Part shown: piece after piece, positions 1 through 7,130 of the stretch | How positions within the stretch are numbered: the first letter of the stretch is position 1 | Layout: each line of letters starts with the position of its first letter | Virus record (IMG/VR): IMGVR_UViG_3300021961_000518 | Location: 1 to 27,057 of that record | Source: a virus | Strand: one strand, 5' to 3' | DNA length: 27,057 nt | Made by a program: the position numbers and the translations under genes | Notes under the pieces: generated by a model | What the model saw: the letters and a program-made list of their open reading frames with translations, nothing else | Database searches by the model: none | What the model was told of the DNA's origin: nothing

Positions 1-282
1 ATGCGTGATTGGCTGAAAACGGGCCATATTCCGACAGATCGGTTCCTGAAAACGGACCTCATCAGCCCGCGCACCAAGCCGGACAGCAAGGGTACGCTGT
101 TCCTAGAGAGCAAGAAGGACATGAAGGCGCGCGGCCTAGCCTCGCCAGACGCAGCGGACGCCATAGCGGTCACGTTTGCGTTTCCTGTAGCATCTACTGA
201 TCCGCGTCTGGGACGCGTTGACAAGCGACGCACAAGCAGTTATTCTACGTCTGGAATTTCTACAAGCTGGATGGGCAGTTAA
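1..282 (+). CDS. Terminase large subunit, C-terminal fragment (5' end outside window)
   Basis: These 93 residues look like the end of a phage packaging-motor large subunit, which cuts and translocates DNA into the prohead at the portal. The visible part fits the last portion of the C-terminal nuclease (RNase H fold) domain. There is a stretch L-F-L-E-S-K-K-D-M-K followed by R-G-L-A-S-P-D-A-A-D-A-I-A, and the S-P-D-x-x-D-A motif commonly supplies a metal-binding Asp in this domain. The ATG at base 1 is an internal Met, because the fragment begins mid-domain and no ATPase domain is present, so the gene continues upstream. The tail after residue 65 is Ser/Arg-rich and not conserved in my memory. 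The stop is TAA, two bases before the next ATG. The position just before the portal supports the call. Confidence 0.85.
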   Translation: MRDWLKTGHIPTDRFLKTDLISPRTKPDSKGTLFLESKKDMKARGLASPDAADAIAVTFAFPVASTDPRLGRVDKRRTSSYSTSGISTSWMGS

Positions 283-284
283 TA

Positions 285-551
285 ATGGCCGACAAGAAAA
301 AGTCTGTGTCGCTGTCAGTTGGCCGTGGAGAAAAGCTGTCCGCTGCCCAAGGCGCGGGGCTGACTGCCAAAGGTCGGGCTAAGTATAACGCCGCCACAGG
401 CTCGAAATTGAAGCCGCCTGCACCCAACCCGAAGACAAAGGCTGATGCAGGCCGCAAAGCGTCGTTTTGTGCACGTATGGGCGCCGTAGCCGCCAAGGCT
501 AAGGACGGAACCCGCGCTAAAGCAAGTTTGAAAAGGTGGAATTGCTCATGA
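285..551 (+). CDS. Small basic phage protein (DUF6321-like)
   Basis: This is an 88-residue, strongly basic protein with about 15 Lys and several Arg against only four acidic residues. The central segment G-L-T-A-K-G-R-A-K-Y-N with S-K-L-K-P-P-A-P, and a C-terminal R-A-K-A-S-L-K-R-W, resembles a small phage family I recall as DUF6321; no search was run. Two Cys residues (in S-F-C-A-R and at W-N-C near the end) could bind a metal or form a disulfide, but that is speculative. It begins two bases after the terminase stop and ends in an ATGA overlap with the next gene, so the two are translationally coupled. The function is unknown. A DNA-binding or packaging-associated role is only inferred from charge and position. 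Confidence 0.8.
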   Translation: MADKKKSVSLSVGRGEKLSAAQGAGLTAKGRAKYNAATGSKLKPPAPNPKTKADAGRKASFCARMGAVAAKAKDGTRAKASLKRWNCS

Positions 552-709
552 AGCCCGGACTATATGCCAATATCCACGCCAAAAAGGCCCGCATAGCGGC
601 TGGATCAGGCGAAAAAATGCGTAAACCGGGTACCAAAGGCGCCCCTACAGCCAAAGCGTTCAAAGAGAGCGCCAAAACCGCTAAAAAACCAGTTAAGAAG
701 GGTAAGTAA
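548..709 (+). CDS. Small lysine-rich protein, 53 aa
   Basis: This short gene encodes 53 residues starting M-K-P-G-L-Y-A-N-I-H-A-K, with about 14 Lys, and ends in a K-K-P-V-K-K-G-K tail. The start is fixed by the ATGA overlap with the upstream stop. The middle motif G-E-K-M-R-K-P-G-x-K-G-A-P-T-A is one I recall from small conserved proteins near terminase and portal genes of other phages, always without an assigned function. The Lys/Ala/Pro composition resembles histone H1-like tails, which would suit binding to nucleic acid or an acidic protein, but this is inference. The coupled arrangement supports real translation. Confidence 0.75.
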   Translation: MKPGLYANIHAKKARIAAGSGEKMRKPGTKGAPTAKAFKESAKTAKKPVKKGK

Positions 710-710
710 T

Positions 711-959
711 ATGCCAGCAGATAAATATGGTAAAAGCCTGTACAAAGCAGGGACTATGAAGTCCGAAAAAGCAGCTATTGCTAACCGCGACCCAGCCCGC
801 AAGGCAGCAGCCGAAAAACTTTTGGCCCGCGAAGGTACCACAAGCGCAGCCGGCGGACGCCCAGCGGCTAAAATGCCCGCTAAAACTGCGATGCCTAGAG
901 CGCCACAGGTTATCCGCACGACCGTCATGTTTAAGCCAACACCGACAAAGAAGAAATAA
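711..959 (+). CDS. Small basic protein, 82 aa, unknown
   Basis: The start ATG lies one base after the previous stop, and translation runs 82 residues to a TAA. The protein is rich in Ala and Lys, with no predicted membrane segment, and ends in T-P-T-K-K-K. I do not recognise a domain. The N-terminal part (M-P-A-D-K-Y-G-K-S-L-Y) may form a short helix, and the rest looks disordered. It is the third of four consecutive small basic genes between terminase and portal. An overlapping reading frame at 778-1011 and an antisense frame at 605-1105 are shadows. The role is unknown. Confidence 0.7.
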   Translation: MPADKYGKSLYKAGTMKSEKAAIANRDPARKAAAEKLLAREGTTSAAGGRPAAKMPAKTAMPRAPQVIRTTVMFKPTPTKKK

Positions 960-961
960 CC

Positions 962-1102
962 ATGCCGCTGTCCAAATCGACAAGCAAAGCTGCGTTCCGC
1001 AAGAACATTAAGGCTGAAGTAAAGGCTGGCAAGCCGGTAAAGCAGGCTGTGGCGATAGCGTACAGCGTCAAGCGAGAAGCCGCCAAGAAGGGCAAGAAAT
1101 AG
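962..1102 (+). CDS. Small lysine-rich protein, 46 aa
   Basis: The gene runs ATG 962 to TAG 1102 and encodes 46 residues with 12 Lys and a G-K-P-V-K-Q-A-V-A-I-A-Y segment. I recall that type of segment from other small phage proteins, where a K-Q-A-V-A-I-A-like helix recurs. The start is two bases after the preceding stop. Its TAG is the only ordinary amber terminator among the 36 complete genes in the window. The portal ATG at 1106 is in the same frame, one codon after the TAG, so readthrough would fuse this protein to the portal N-terminus. The function is unknown. Charge suggests contact with nucleic acid or acidic partners. Confidence 0.7.
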   Translation: MPLSKSTSKAAFRKNIKAEVKAGKPVKQAVAIAYSVKREAAKKGKK

Positions 1103-1105
1103 CAC

Positions 1106-3352
1106 ATGGCCGACCCCACAGGCATCAACACGGCAGGCAAAGTAGCCAACGTCGGCTCTAACCCGCCCAAAACGTCAGGTGACGACGGCGACAAGATGGC
1201 AACCATGCGGTCGCGCCTCCAGATGGCGCAGGCTGCGTACTCTGACAGCCGTGAAGATGAACTGGATGACCTACGGTTTATGGCAGGATCGCCAGACAAC
1301 CAGTGGCAATGGCCTGCTGACGTGCTGGCGACCCGCGGAAGTGTGCAAGGGCAGACAATTAACGCACGTCCATGCTTGACAATTAACAAATTACCGCAAC
1401 ACGTCCGTCAAGTTACGAACGAACAGCGTCAAAACCGCCCTAGCGGCAAGGTAATCCCTGCCGATGACAACGCTGACGTAGAAGTTGCAGAGATTTTCAA
1501 CGGCGTTATGCGTCATATTGAGTATATGTCGGACGCCGACGTTGCATATGATACTGCCTGCGACAACCAAGTTACCTACGGCGAAGGCTATATCCGCCTA
1601 ATAACTGAGTATTGCGACGAAGACAGCTTTGATCAAGACATTCGCATTATGCGCGTCCGTAACTCGTTTAGCGTCTACATGGACCCGACGATCCAAGACC
1701 CATGCGGCGCAGACGCTGAATGGTGTTTTGTTACTGAAGACATCCTGAAATCCGACTATGAGCGTATGTTTCCAGACGCAGCGCCTATCTCGACTCTTAT
1801 GTCGCAGGGCGTCGGCAATGAAAGCATGGCACAGTGGCTGGCCGAAGATACCATCCGCATCGCGGAATACTTCTACAAAGACTACGAAAAAGCTACGCTG
1901 CACCTGTATCCGGACAACCAGACAGCTTTCAAAGGTACGCCGCAGGATGCTAACTTGCAGGCTATGTTTGGCAAGCCCATCCGCACACGCGAAGTAGACC
2001 GCCAGAAGGTCATGTGGATGAAAACCAACGGTTTTGACATCCTTGACGAACGCGAATGGCCGGGCAAGTGGATACCTGTCGTGCGCGTCATCGGCAACGA
2101 ATGGGAAGTCGAAGGCCGTATGTACATCTCTGGCCTTGTGCGTAATGCCAAGGACGCCCAGCGGATGTACAACTACTGGACGAGCCAAGAGGCAGAAATG
2201 CTGGCGCTGGCGCCAAAAGCACCGTTTATCGGCTACGGCGGCCAGTTCGAGGGTTACGAACAGCAGTGGAAGACTGCCAACACGACCAACTGGCCGTATC
2301 TGGAAGTCAATCCTGACGTTACAGACGGCGCTGGAGGCGTTCTACCGCTGCCACAACGCGCACAGCCACCTCTGCCCCAGACAGGCCTGATACAGGCTAA
2401 AATGGGCGCTGGAGAGGATATTAAGGCCACTACAGGCCAGTATGACGCATCGCTAGGCCAACAGGGCAACGAACGTTCGGCTAAGGCTATCATCGCACGC
2501 GAAAAGCAGGGCGATGTCGGCACGTATCACTATGTTGACAACCTTGCCCGCGCCATTCGCCACATCACACGGCAAGTCGTTAATCTTATCCCTAAGATTT
2601 ACGACACGCAGCGCATTGCACGCATCATCGGTGTTGATGGCGACGTGAGCATGGTTAAGTTCAACCCAACGCAGCCAGAGCCGGTCAAGGAAGTCCGCGA
2701 CATGGAAACTGGCGGATTGATCGAAAAGATTTACAACCCCGGCGTTGGTACATACGACGTTATGGTCACAACTGGCCCCGGCTACATGACCAAGCGTCAA
2801 GAAGCACTCGACGCCATGAGCCAGATTCTGCAATCCAACCCACAACTTTGGGGTGTTGCAGGCGATCTGTTCATCAAGAACATGGATTGGCCCGGCGCGC
2901 AAGAAATGGCCGAGCGGTTCAAGAAAATCCTTGATCCTAAGGTACTTGCTTCAGGCGATGAGTCACCTGAGATGGCTGCTGCACAGCAACAAATGGAAGC
3001 GATGGCTCAAGAACTGAACCGCATGGTCGATATTATCGAGGGTGTTCAGGCTGACGTCGCGAAGCGTGAAGTAGACATCAAGGAATACAAGGCTCAGGTA
3101 GACGCCTACGACGCTGAAACAAAACGTATCAGCGCGATGCAAGCAGGGATGACAGAAGAGCAAATTCAGGATATTGTCATGGGGACGATTGCCGGTGCGT
3201 TAGACACAGGCGATCTAATTAACGGATCACCAGAAATGCGTGAACAACCTATGATGAACGAAGAAATGCCTCCACAGCAACCAATGCCGGAAATGGGCGG
3301 TATGCCTGAAATGCCAGAGCAGCCACCTATGCCGCCTGAAGGAATGATGTAA
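1106..3352 (+). CDS. Portal protein (P22-like)
   Basis: This 748-residue protein matches the P22 gp1 type of portal in length (P22 is about 725) and texture. Portals form the dodecameric ring at one head vertex through which DNA enters and leaves, and to which the tail hub binds. Visible marks are the V-Y-M-D-P segment near residue 190, the N-E-R-S-A-K-A-I stretch near 455 that begins the long helical region, and a coiled-coil-prone Gln/Glu-rich region from about 624 to 690. The C-terminal 35 residues are a Met/Pro/Glu-rich low-complexity tail. The tail replaces the regular barrel helix ending and may be flexible. The start is three bases after the previous gene. The stop overlaps the next ATG (TAATG). 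Confidence 0.93.
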   Translation: MADPTGINTAGKVANVGSNPPKTSGDDGDKMATMRSRLQMAQAAYSDSREDELDDLRFMAGSPDNQWQWPADVLATRGSVQGQTINARPCLTINKLPQHVRQVTNEQRQNRPSGKVIPADDNADVEVAEIFNGVMRHIEYMSDADVAYDTACDNQVTYGEGYIRLITEYCDEDSFDQDIRIMRVRNSFSVYMDPTIQDPCGADAEWCFVTEDILKSDYERMFPDAAPISTLMSQGVGNESMAQWLAEDTIRIAEYFYKDYEKATLHLYPDNQTAFKGTPQDANLQAMFGKPIRTREVDRQKVMWMKTNGFDILDEREWPGKWIPVVRVIGNEWEVEGRMYISGLVRNAKDAQRMYNYWTSQEAEMLALAPKAPFIGYGGQFEGYEQQWKTANTTNWPYLEVNPDVTDGAGGVLPLPQRAQPPLPQTGLIQAKMGAGEDIKATTGQYDASLGQQGNERSAKAIIAREKQGDVGTYHYVDNLARAIRHITRQVVNLIPKIYDTQRIARIIGVDGDVSMVKFNPTQPEPVKEVRDMETGGLIEKIYNPGVGTYDVMVTTGPGYMTKRQEALDAMSQILQSNPQLWGVAGDLFIKNMDWPGAQEMAERFKKILDPKVLASGDESPEMAAAQQQMEAMAQELNRMVDIIEGVQADVAKREVDIKEYKAQVDAYDAETKRISAMQAGMTEEQIQDIVMGTIAGALDTGDLINGSPEMREQPMMNEEMPPQQPMPEMGGMPEMPEQPPMPPEGMM

Positions 3353-4824
3353 TGACCGTAAGCCTCAAGCATACCTTTCAGTCTGCTAAACTTGACAGCG
3401 CCGACACAACAATTGTTCAGCCATCCAACTGGAACGAAGAACATCAACTGACGCTTGCCACCAATAAGGTGCTAGGCCGCGCTACGGCTGGCACAGGCGC
3501 TGCCGAAGAAATTAACATCGGCACTGCTTTGTCGGTATCTGGCGGCACGCTGGCTGTAACTAACGTACCTGTCGCTAATGGCGGTACAGGCGCGACAACG
3601 CTGACCGGCGTAGTTAAAGGTAACGGCACGTCACCTATGACCGCCGGCGCTGTTGATCTTACGACTGAAGTGTCTGGTACGCTCCCTGTTGCAAACGGCG
3701 GTACAGGTGCTGCAACGCTAACAGCTAACAACGTCCTAATTGGCAACGGCACGTCGGCTGTAACTTCTGTCGCGCCGGGTACTTCTGGCAATCTACTGAC
3801 TAGCAACGGCACAGCGTGGACGAGCGCGGCTCCAACAACCGGTCCAGTACTTGAGTTTACAAGACCGTTTGTAACGCAAACTACTACAAACTTTACTGTT
3901 CCGTCCGGTGTTACAGCCATTCGGCTTTACGCCTGCGGCAAAGGCGGCGACACAATTTCAAACGGCTCTGTTATTATGGGCGGCGCCGGCGGGGGCGGTT
4001 TTGGTTTTGGAACCTTAGCGGTTACGCCCGGACAAGTAATCAACGTAACAATTAGTGGCGGCGTGGCTACTGTAGTACGCAGCGGAACAACTTTAATTAC
4101 TGCAAACCCCGGCAGTAGTGTTACCAACAGCGGAACCGGCGGCGCTGGCGGAACTGCCACAATAAATGGTGTTTTGACTAGCGGCGGCGCTTTTACTGGA
4201 GGCTCCGGCGGTTCCAATGTTAACAGCGGCCCCGGCGGAGGAGGTTCAGCCGGCTCACCGCTTGGAAATGGATTTGCTGGCGGCGGCGGCGGCCTAAGCG
4301 CAGGCGGCGGCGGCGGCGGAATCGGTGGTGTAGGGGGATTGGGTCTTGGCAACACTAACGGCGCCGGCGGCGGCGGCGGCGCAGGCGGCGCTGGCTCGGC
4401 ACCTGTTGCTGGCGGGTCTGGCGGCGGGTCTGGCGGCGGCGCTGGCGGCGCGGCAAACGGGCGAATCCCCGGCGCAGGCCGTGTGATACCTTTTTCCGAT
4501 CCTCTTTTGGCTGGCTTAACGGCAACGGGCGCCATCGCTGGAAGTACTAACGGTCTCATGTCATTGACTAGCGGTCCCGGCGCTGGGGGCGCTGGGGGTG
4601 CTGCCGGAACTAATGGTCTTGCTACTCCGGGCGGTTTTGGCGGCGGCGGCGGCGGTCGCGCTTCATCCAATAGTAATGGAGTTTTCGTTGGAGGCGCTCT
4701 AGGTGGCGGCGGCGGCGGCGACTATAACTCCGTTGTCGCCTCACTTGCGGGCGGCGGCGCCGGCGGTATTGACGCCGTTGGTACACTTGTGGGCGGCCCA
4801 GCAACAGTCTGGATTTATTATTAA
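3352..4824 (+). CDS. Glycine-rich tail fibre or adhesin-like protein 1
   Basis: This protein has 490 residues. The first 165 contain two copies of a phage-fibre repeat, P-V-A-N-G-G-T-G-A followed by T-L-T and N-G-T-S, which is common in tail fibre stems. From about residue 168 a glycine-rich domain starts with F-T-V-P-S-G-V-T-A-I-R-L-Y, the usual first strand of Gly_rich_2-type domains. It continues with many GGG runs to a final strand W-I-Y-Y. Known Gly-rich phage adhesins, such as the S16 gp38 tip, pack such runs as polyglycine II helices that bind host receptors; that role here is inferred. The start overlaps the portal stop (TAATG). Lying between portal and scaffold is an unusual place for a fibre gene. 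Long antisense frames here are GGC/GCC shadows. Confidence 0.8.
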   Translation: MTVSLKHTFQSAKLDSADTTIVQPSNWNEEHQLTLATNKVLGRATAGTGAAEEINIGTALSVSGGTLAVTNVPVANGGTGATTLTGVVKGNGTSPMTAGAVDLTTEVSGTLPVANGGTGAATLTANNVLIGNGTSAVTSVAPGTSGNLLTSNGTAWTSAAPTTGPVLEFTRPFVTQTTTNFTVPSGVTAIRLYACGKGGDTISNGSVIMGGAGGGGFGFGTLAVTPGQVINVTISGGVATVVRSGTTLITANPGSSVTNSGTGGAGGTATINGVLTSGGAFTGGSGGSNVNSGPGGGGSAGSPLGNGFAGGGGGLSAGGGGGGIGGVGGLGLGNTNGAGGGGGAGGAGSAPVAGGSGGGSGGGAGGAANGRIPGAGRVIPFSDPLLAGLTATGAIAGSTNGLMSLTSGPGAGGAGGAAGTNGLATPGGFGGGGGGRASSNSNGVFVGGALGGGGGGDYNSVVASLAGGGAGGIDAVGTLVGGPATVWIYY

Positions 4825-4836
4825 GGAAAGTATGTC

Positions 4837-5103
4837 ATGAAATGGGCCTATAACAACAACGGCGTCCTGTACGATGTGGTCATGACGCACCCTAGCATTC
4901 TGTTTCCACAGGGTTATGCCGATCAGTTCATTGAAGTACCTGACGAAGCCGTAAATGGTTGGTTCTGGGATGGCGAAAACGTATCTGAGCCTCCGGCTCC
5001 AGAGCCTATGCCTGTCCCACCACCACCCACTAAAGAAGAATTGCTGGCACAGCTTCAGGCGCTGCAAGCCCAAATTGAAGCCCTTGGAGAAACTCCGGCA
5101 TGA
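4837..5103 (+). CDS. Small acidic companion protein, possible fibre assembly factor
   Basis: This 88-residue acidic protein is preceded by a good ribosome-binding site (AAGGAAAG at 4823-4830). The N-terminal 55 residues contain aromatic-rich text (N-G-W-F-W-D-G-E), followed by a Pro-rich linker and a C-terminal helix (K-E-E-L-L-A-Q-L-Q-A-L-Q-A-Q-I-E-A-L) with heptad-like Leu spacing. This layout resembles small proteins encoded directly after phage fibre genes, often called tail fibre assembly proteins, which may chaperone or cap the fibre. I do not recognise a named family. Its stop overlaps the next start (ATGA). A similar gene follows the second glycine-rich protein at 6757. Confidence 0.7.
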   Translation: MKWAYNNNGVLYDVVMTHPSILFPQGYADQFIEVPDEAVNGWFWDGENVSEPPAPEPMPVPPPPTKEELLAQLQALQAQIEALGETPA

Positions 5104-5462
5104 AATGCGCTGATTTTATAGGCACACTGTTTCTGGCGCGCGACGTAGCGCACAGCACGCACCTGAACACTCGCAGCTTTGCCAAGCACTCTGCGTTGAA
5201 CACTTTCTATGATGAAGTGATTGAACTGGCTGACAAATTTGCTGAGGCCTATCAGGGCAAATACGGCCTTATCGGGCCTATCTCGCTTATGTCGGCTAAG
5301 AAGACGAACAACATTGTCGAGTTTCTTGAAGGTCAAGTAGACGAACTGATGGAAATGCGGTATAAAGTCGTTGATAAGGAGTGTACCCCACTCCAAAACA
5401 TTATCGACGAGATTTTTGGGTTGTATTACTCAACCTTGTACAAACTTAAATTTCTCGCATAA
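5100..5462 (+). CDS. DUF5856-like, possibly ferritin-like helical protein
   Basis: This 120-residue, mainly helical protein is coupled to the upstream gene by ATGA. Residues 14-40 contain R-D-V-A-H-S-T-H-L-N-T and F-A-K-H-S-A-L, followed by F-Y-D-E-V-I-E-L. The spaced His and Glu residues on predicted helices resemble Dps or ferritin-like four-helix proteins. I recall a phage and environmental family, DUF5856, with this pattern. If correct, the His/Glu set could bind iron or another metal, but no function has been shown to my knowledge. Placed between fibre-like genes, it could be a particle component or an unrelated cargo gene. Confidence 0.6.
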   Translation: MKCADFIGTLFLARDVAHSTHLNTRSFAKHSALNTFYDEVIELADKFAEAYQGKYGLIGPISLMSAKKTNNIVEFLEGQVDELMEMRYKVVDKECTPLQNIIDEIFGLYYSTLYKLKFLA

Positions 5463-5473
5463 GGACGCGACAT

Positions 5474-5791
5474 ATGGAAATTTTACGCCCTCTTAACGAC
5501 GCCGGTTTTGCTACTCAAAGCGTAGCTTACACTGGGACTGCTGGTTCTGTAACTGGCTGGAACGCTGGCCCGCAAGCCGTGCTGGTGTGGTGTACATCTG
5601 ATGCGTATATCCGCGTTGGTAACGGCGCTACGGCTACGACGGCTGACACGCCGCTGCCAGCCAACACGCCCGTACCTATTTACGTACCACAACCCGGCGA
5701 TGCTGGTGGTAACGGCGGTCCTTGGCGCGTCAGCGCGATCCAGATCAGCGCCGGCGGCACAATGTACGCAAAGCCGATCAACATCCGATGA
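5474..5791 (+). CDS. Small structural-type protein, 105 aa
   Basis: This 105-residue protein is predicted to be mostly beta-strand. It reads like a compact phage surface or head protein: V-L-V-W-C-T-S-D-A-Y-I-R-V-G-N-G-A-T-A-T, then P-L-P-A-N-T-P-V-P-I-Y-V-P, ending in an I-S-A-G-G-T-M-Y-A-K-P-I strand. I recall similar short proteins in the structural blocks of podoviruses, without assigned function. It starts after a weak AAGGA-type site at 5461-5465. Its TGA overlaps the ATG of the next gene at 5788, so it is coupled to the second adhesin. Confidence 0.7.
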   Translation: MEILRPLNDAGFATQSVAYTGTAGSVTGWNAGPQAVLVWCTSDAYIRVGNGATATTADTPLPANTPVPIYVPQPGDAGGNGGPWRVSAIQISAGGTMYAKPINIR

Positions 5792-6756
5792 GTTTCGGCG
5801 TCCCCGTCCGTAATGGTATAGGTATAGGCTTAAAAGCCTCTACTTCGCTGTCTACGCGCAGTGGGCCAAGCGGTCCGCCTCAAGGACAGCAGGCCTACAC
5901 TACTGCGGGGACTTATTCCTTTGTTGTGCCTACGGGCGTGACAAGCGTGTGCGCTGTTGTTGTCGGCGGCGGCGGGGCTGGCCGCGCAGGCGGCACGGGC
6001 GGCGGCGGCGGCGGCGGCGGCCTTGCGTATTCCAACGCCATTTCCGTAACCCCCGGCGAAACTTTGACTGTTACTGTTGGTGCCGGGGGGCCATTTAATT
6101 TCGCCGGCAGCGGCAGCGGCAGCGCAAATGGCGGAACGTCATCCGTTGCGCGCGGCGGAACTGCGCTTGTTTCAGCTACGGGCGGAATTTCTGCGCCTTC
6201 GACAACTGGCGGCGCGGGCGGCAGCGGCACCGTAGGGCAATCACTGCGTACCGGCGGGGCCGGCGGTAGTGCCAACTCAACCGGGTCCGGCGGCGGCGGT
6301 GCTGCGGGCTACACCGGAAACGGTGGCGCTGGCTCTTCTTCGCCGGCGTCATCGGGAAGTGCTGCTGCTACGGGCGGCGGCGGGGGCGGTGGTGGTGCTT
6401 CGGGGTATTTTTATCAAGACCCCGGCGTATATTACGGACAAAACGGTGGTTCGGGCGGCGGCGGCGTAGGATTGTTAGGCCTTAGTAACACGGGTATCGC
6501 CGGCGCAGGTGGCGACGGTTTTTCATACGGCGGCGGCGGCGGGTCTGGCGGCGTAGCCGGCGGAAACTCTATTGGCAATTATAGCGGTTTTAGCGGCGGC
6601 GTTTACGGCGGCGGCGGCGGCGGCGCTGGGTTCATATATGATTATGCGACAGACACGCAGACAAACGGCTCGGCTATAGGCGGCGCTGGCGGCGGCGTCC
6701 GTATCATTTGGGGCGCAGACCGCGCATTCCCTTCAACTAACACGGGTAACGTCTAA
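5788..6756 (+). CDS. Glycine-rich adhesin-like protein 2
   Basis: This 322-residue protein starts at ATG 5788, chosen because it overlaps the upstream stop (ATGA). The frame stays open to 5722, but that extension gives an Arg/Gln-rich, non-conserved head. Residues 36-65 read A-Y-T-T-A-G-T-Y-S-F-V-V-P-T-G-V-T-S, then a strand and G-G-G-G, the classic opening of a Gly_rich_2 domain. About 230 residues of Gly/Ser-rich text with GGG runs follow, closing with G-V-R-I-I-W-G. It lacks the N-G-G-T-G-A stem repeats of the first adhesin, so it may be a tip protein or a short fibre. Receptor binding is inferred from family resemblance. Confidence 0.8.
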   Translation: MSFGVPVRNGIGIGLKASTSLSTRSGPSGPPQGQQAYTTAGTYSFVVPTGVTSVCAVVVGGGGAGRAGGTGGGGGGGGLAYSNAISVTPGETLTVTVGAGGPFNFAGSGSGSANGGTSSVARGGTALVSATGGISAPSTTGGAGGSGTVGQSLRTGGAGGSANSTGSGGGGAAGYTGNGGAGSSSPASSGSAAATGGGGGGGGASGYFYQDPGVYYGQNGGSGGGGVGLLGLSNTGIAGAGGDGFSYGGGGGSGGVAGGNSIGNYSGFSGGVYGGGGGGAGFIYDYATDTQTNGSAIGGAGGGVRIIWGADRAFPSTNTGNV

Positions 6757-7071
6757 ATGGAACCGACTGACCTCGAACTTTACATTCAAATCCGCGACGG
6801 GCAGCCTTTTGAGCATCCGATCTCAGCGGACAACTTTCGCTCGGCCTTCCCCGGTGTGGACATTGAGAACCTGCCAGACACCTTTGCTAAGTTTGTCCGC
6901 GTAGCGCCGCCTGAAATCGACACCTATGATGGCGTCACATATCAATGGGTCGATGGCGTTGTAAAAGATGTTTACAGCGTGCGTCCGATGACGGACGAAG
7001 AACGAGCCGCTAAGACGCTTCAAATTGAAGCAGCCAAAAATTCAACCGTATTGTCAAGCCCCATAATTTAA
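6757..7071 (+). CDS. Small companion protein, fibre-assembly-like, 104 aa
   Basis: This 104-residue acidic protein begins immediately after the second adhesin stop. It opens with L-E-L-Y-I-Q-I-R-D-G-Q-P-F-E-H-P-I and contains Y-D-G-V-T-Y-Q-W-V-D-G-V-V. It then has R-P-M-T-D-E-E-R-A-A-K, a segment typical of proteins encoded next to phage tail fibres (DUF4376-like or tail-fibre-assembly-like). The C-terminal helix is short. With the 4837 gene it gives each glycine-rich protein a small partner directly downstream. An assembly or chaperone role is inferred, not shown. Confidence 0.7.
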   Translation: MEPTDLELYIQIRDGQPFEHPISADNFRSAFPGVDIENLPDTFAKFVRVAPPEIDTYDGVTYQWVDGVVKDVYSVRPMTDEERAAKTLQIEAAKNSTVLSSPII

Positions 7072-7111
7072 TGTAGTTTGACCATTAACCGTACTGGTGC
7101 GGCACATCAGG

Positions 7112-7126
7112 AACTCCATAGGAGTT
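7112..7126 (+). promoter_or_regulatory. Hairpin that would hide the scaffold ribosome-binding site
   Basis: AACTCC (7112-7117), a three-base loop ATA and GGAGTT (7121-7126) form a perfect 6-bp inverted repeat just before the scaffold ATG at 7131. The 3' arm contains the GGAG ribosome-binding site. A folded mRNA would block initiation, so it could set or switch scaffold synthesis. A three-base loop is tight, and the hairpin would be only moderately stable. The rest of 7072-7130 shows no convincing promoter: TTGACC at 7078 has no good partner. Confidence 0.5.
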
Positions 7127-7130
7127 AAAC

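Noticed and set aside
605-1105. 166-aa minus-strand frame across the small basic genes
   Set aside because: It spans four tightly coupled rightward genes and shows no recognisable protein or start signal.
3444-4670. Long Pro/Ala-rich reading frames on the minus strand (3444-3920, 3927-4670)
   Set aside because: They are complements of the GGC/GCC glycine codons in the adhesin gene, with low complexity and no start signals.
3964-4820. CRISPR array or satellite DNA in the glycine-rich region
   Set aside because: The repeats are codon-phase GGC runs of irregular spacing inside a coding frame, without unique spacers.
5722-5787. Extended start of the second adhesin
   Set aside because: The ATGA overlap at 5788-5791 sets the start, and the 22 added residues are Arg/Gln-rich out-of-frame text.
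7078-7108. Promoter before the scaffold gene
   Set aside because: TTGACC at 7078-7083 has no acceptable -10 at the right distance.
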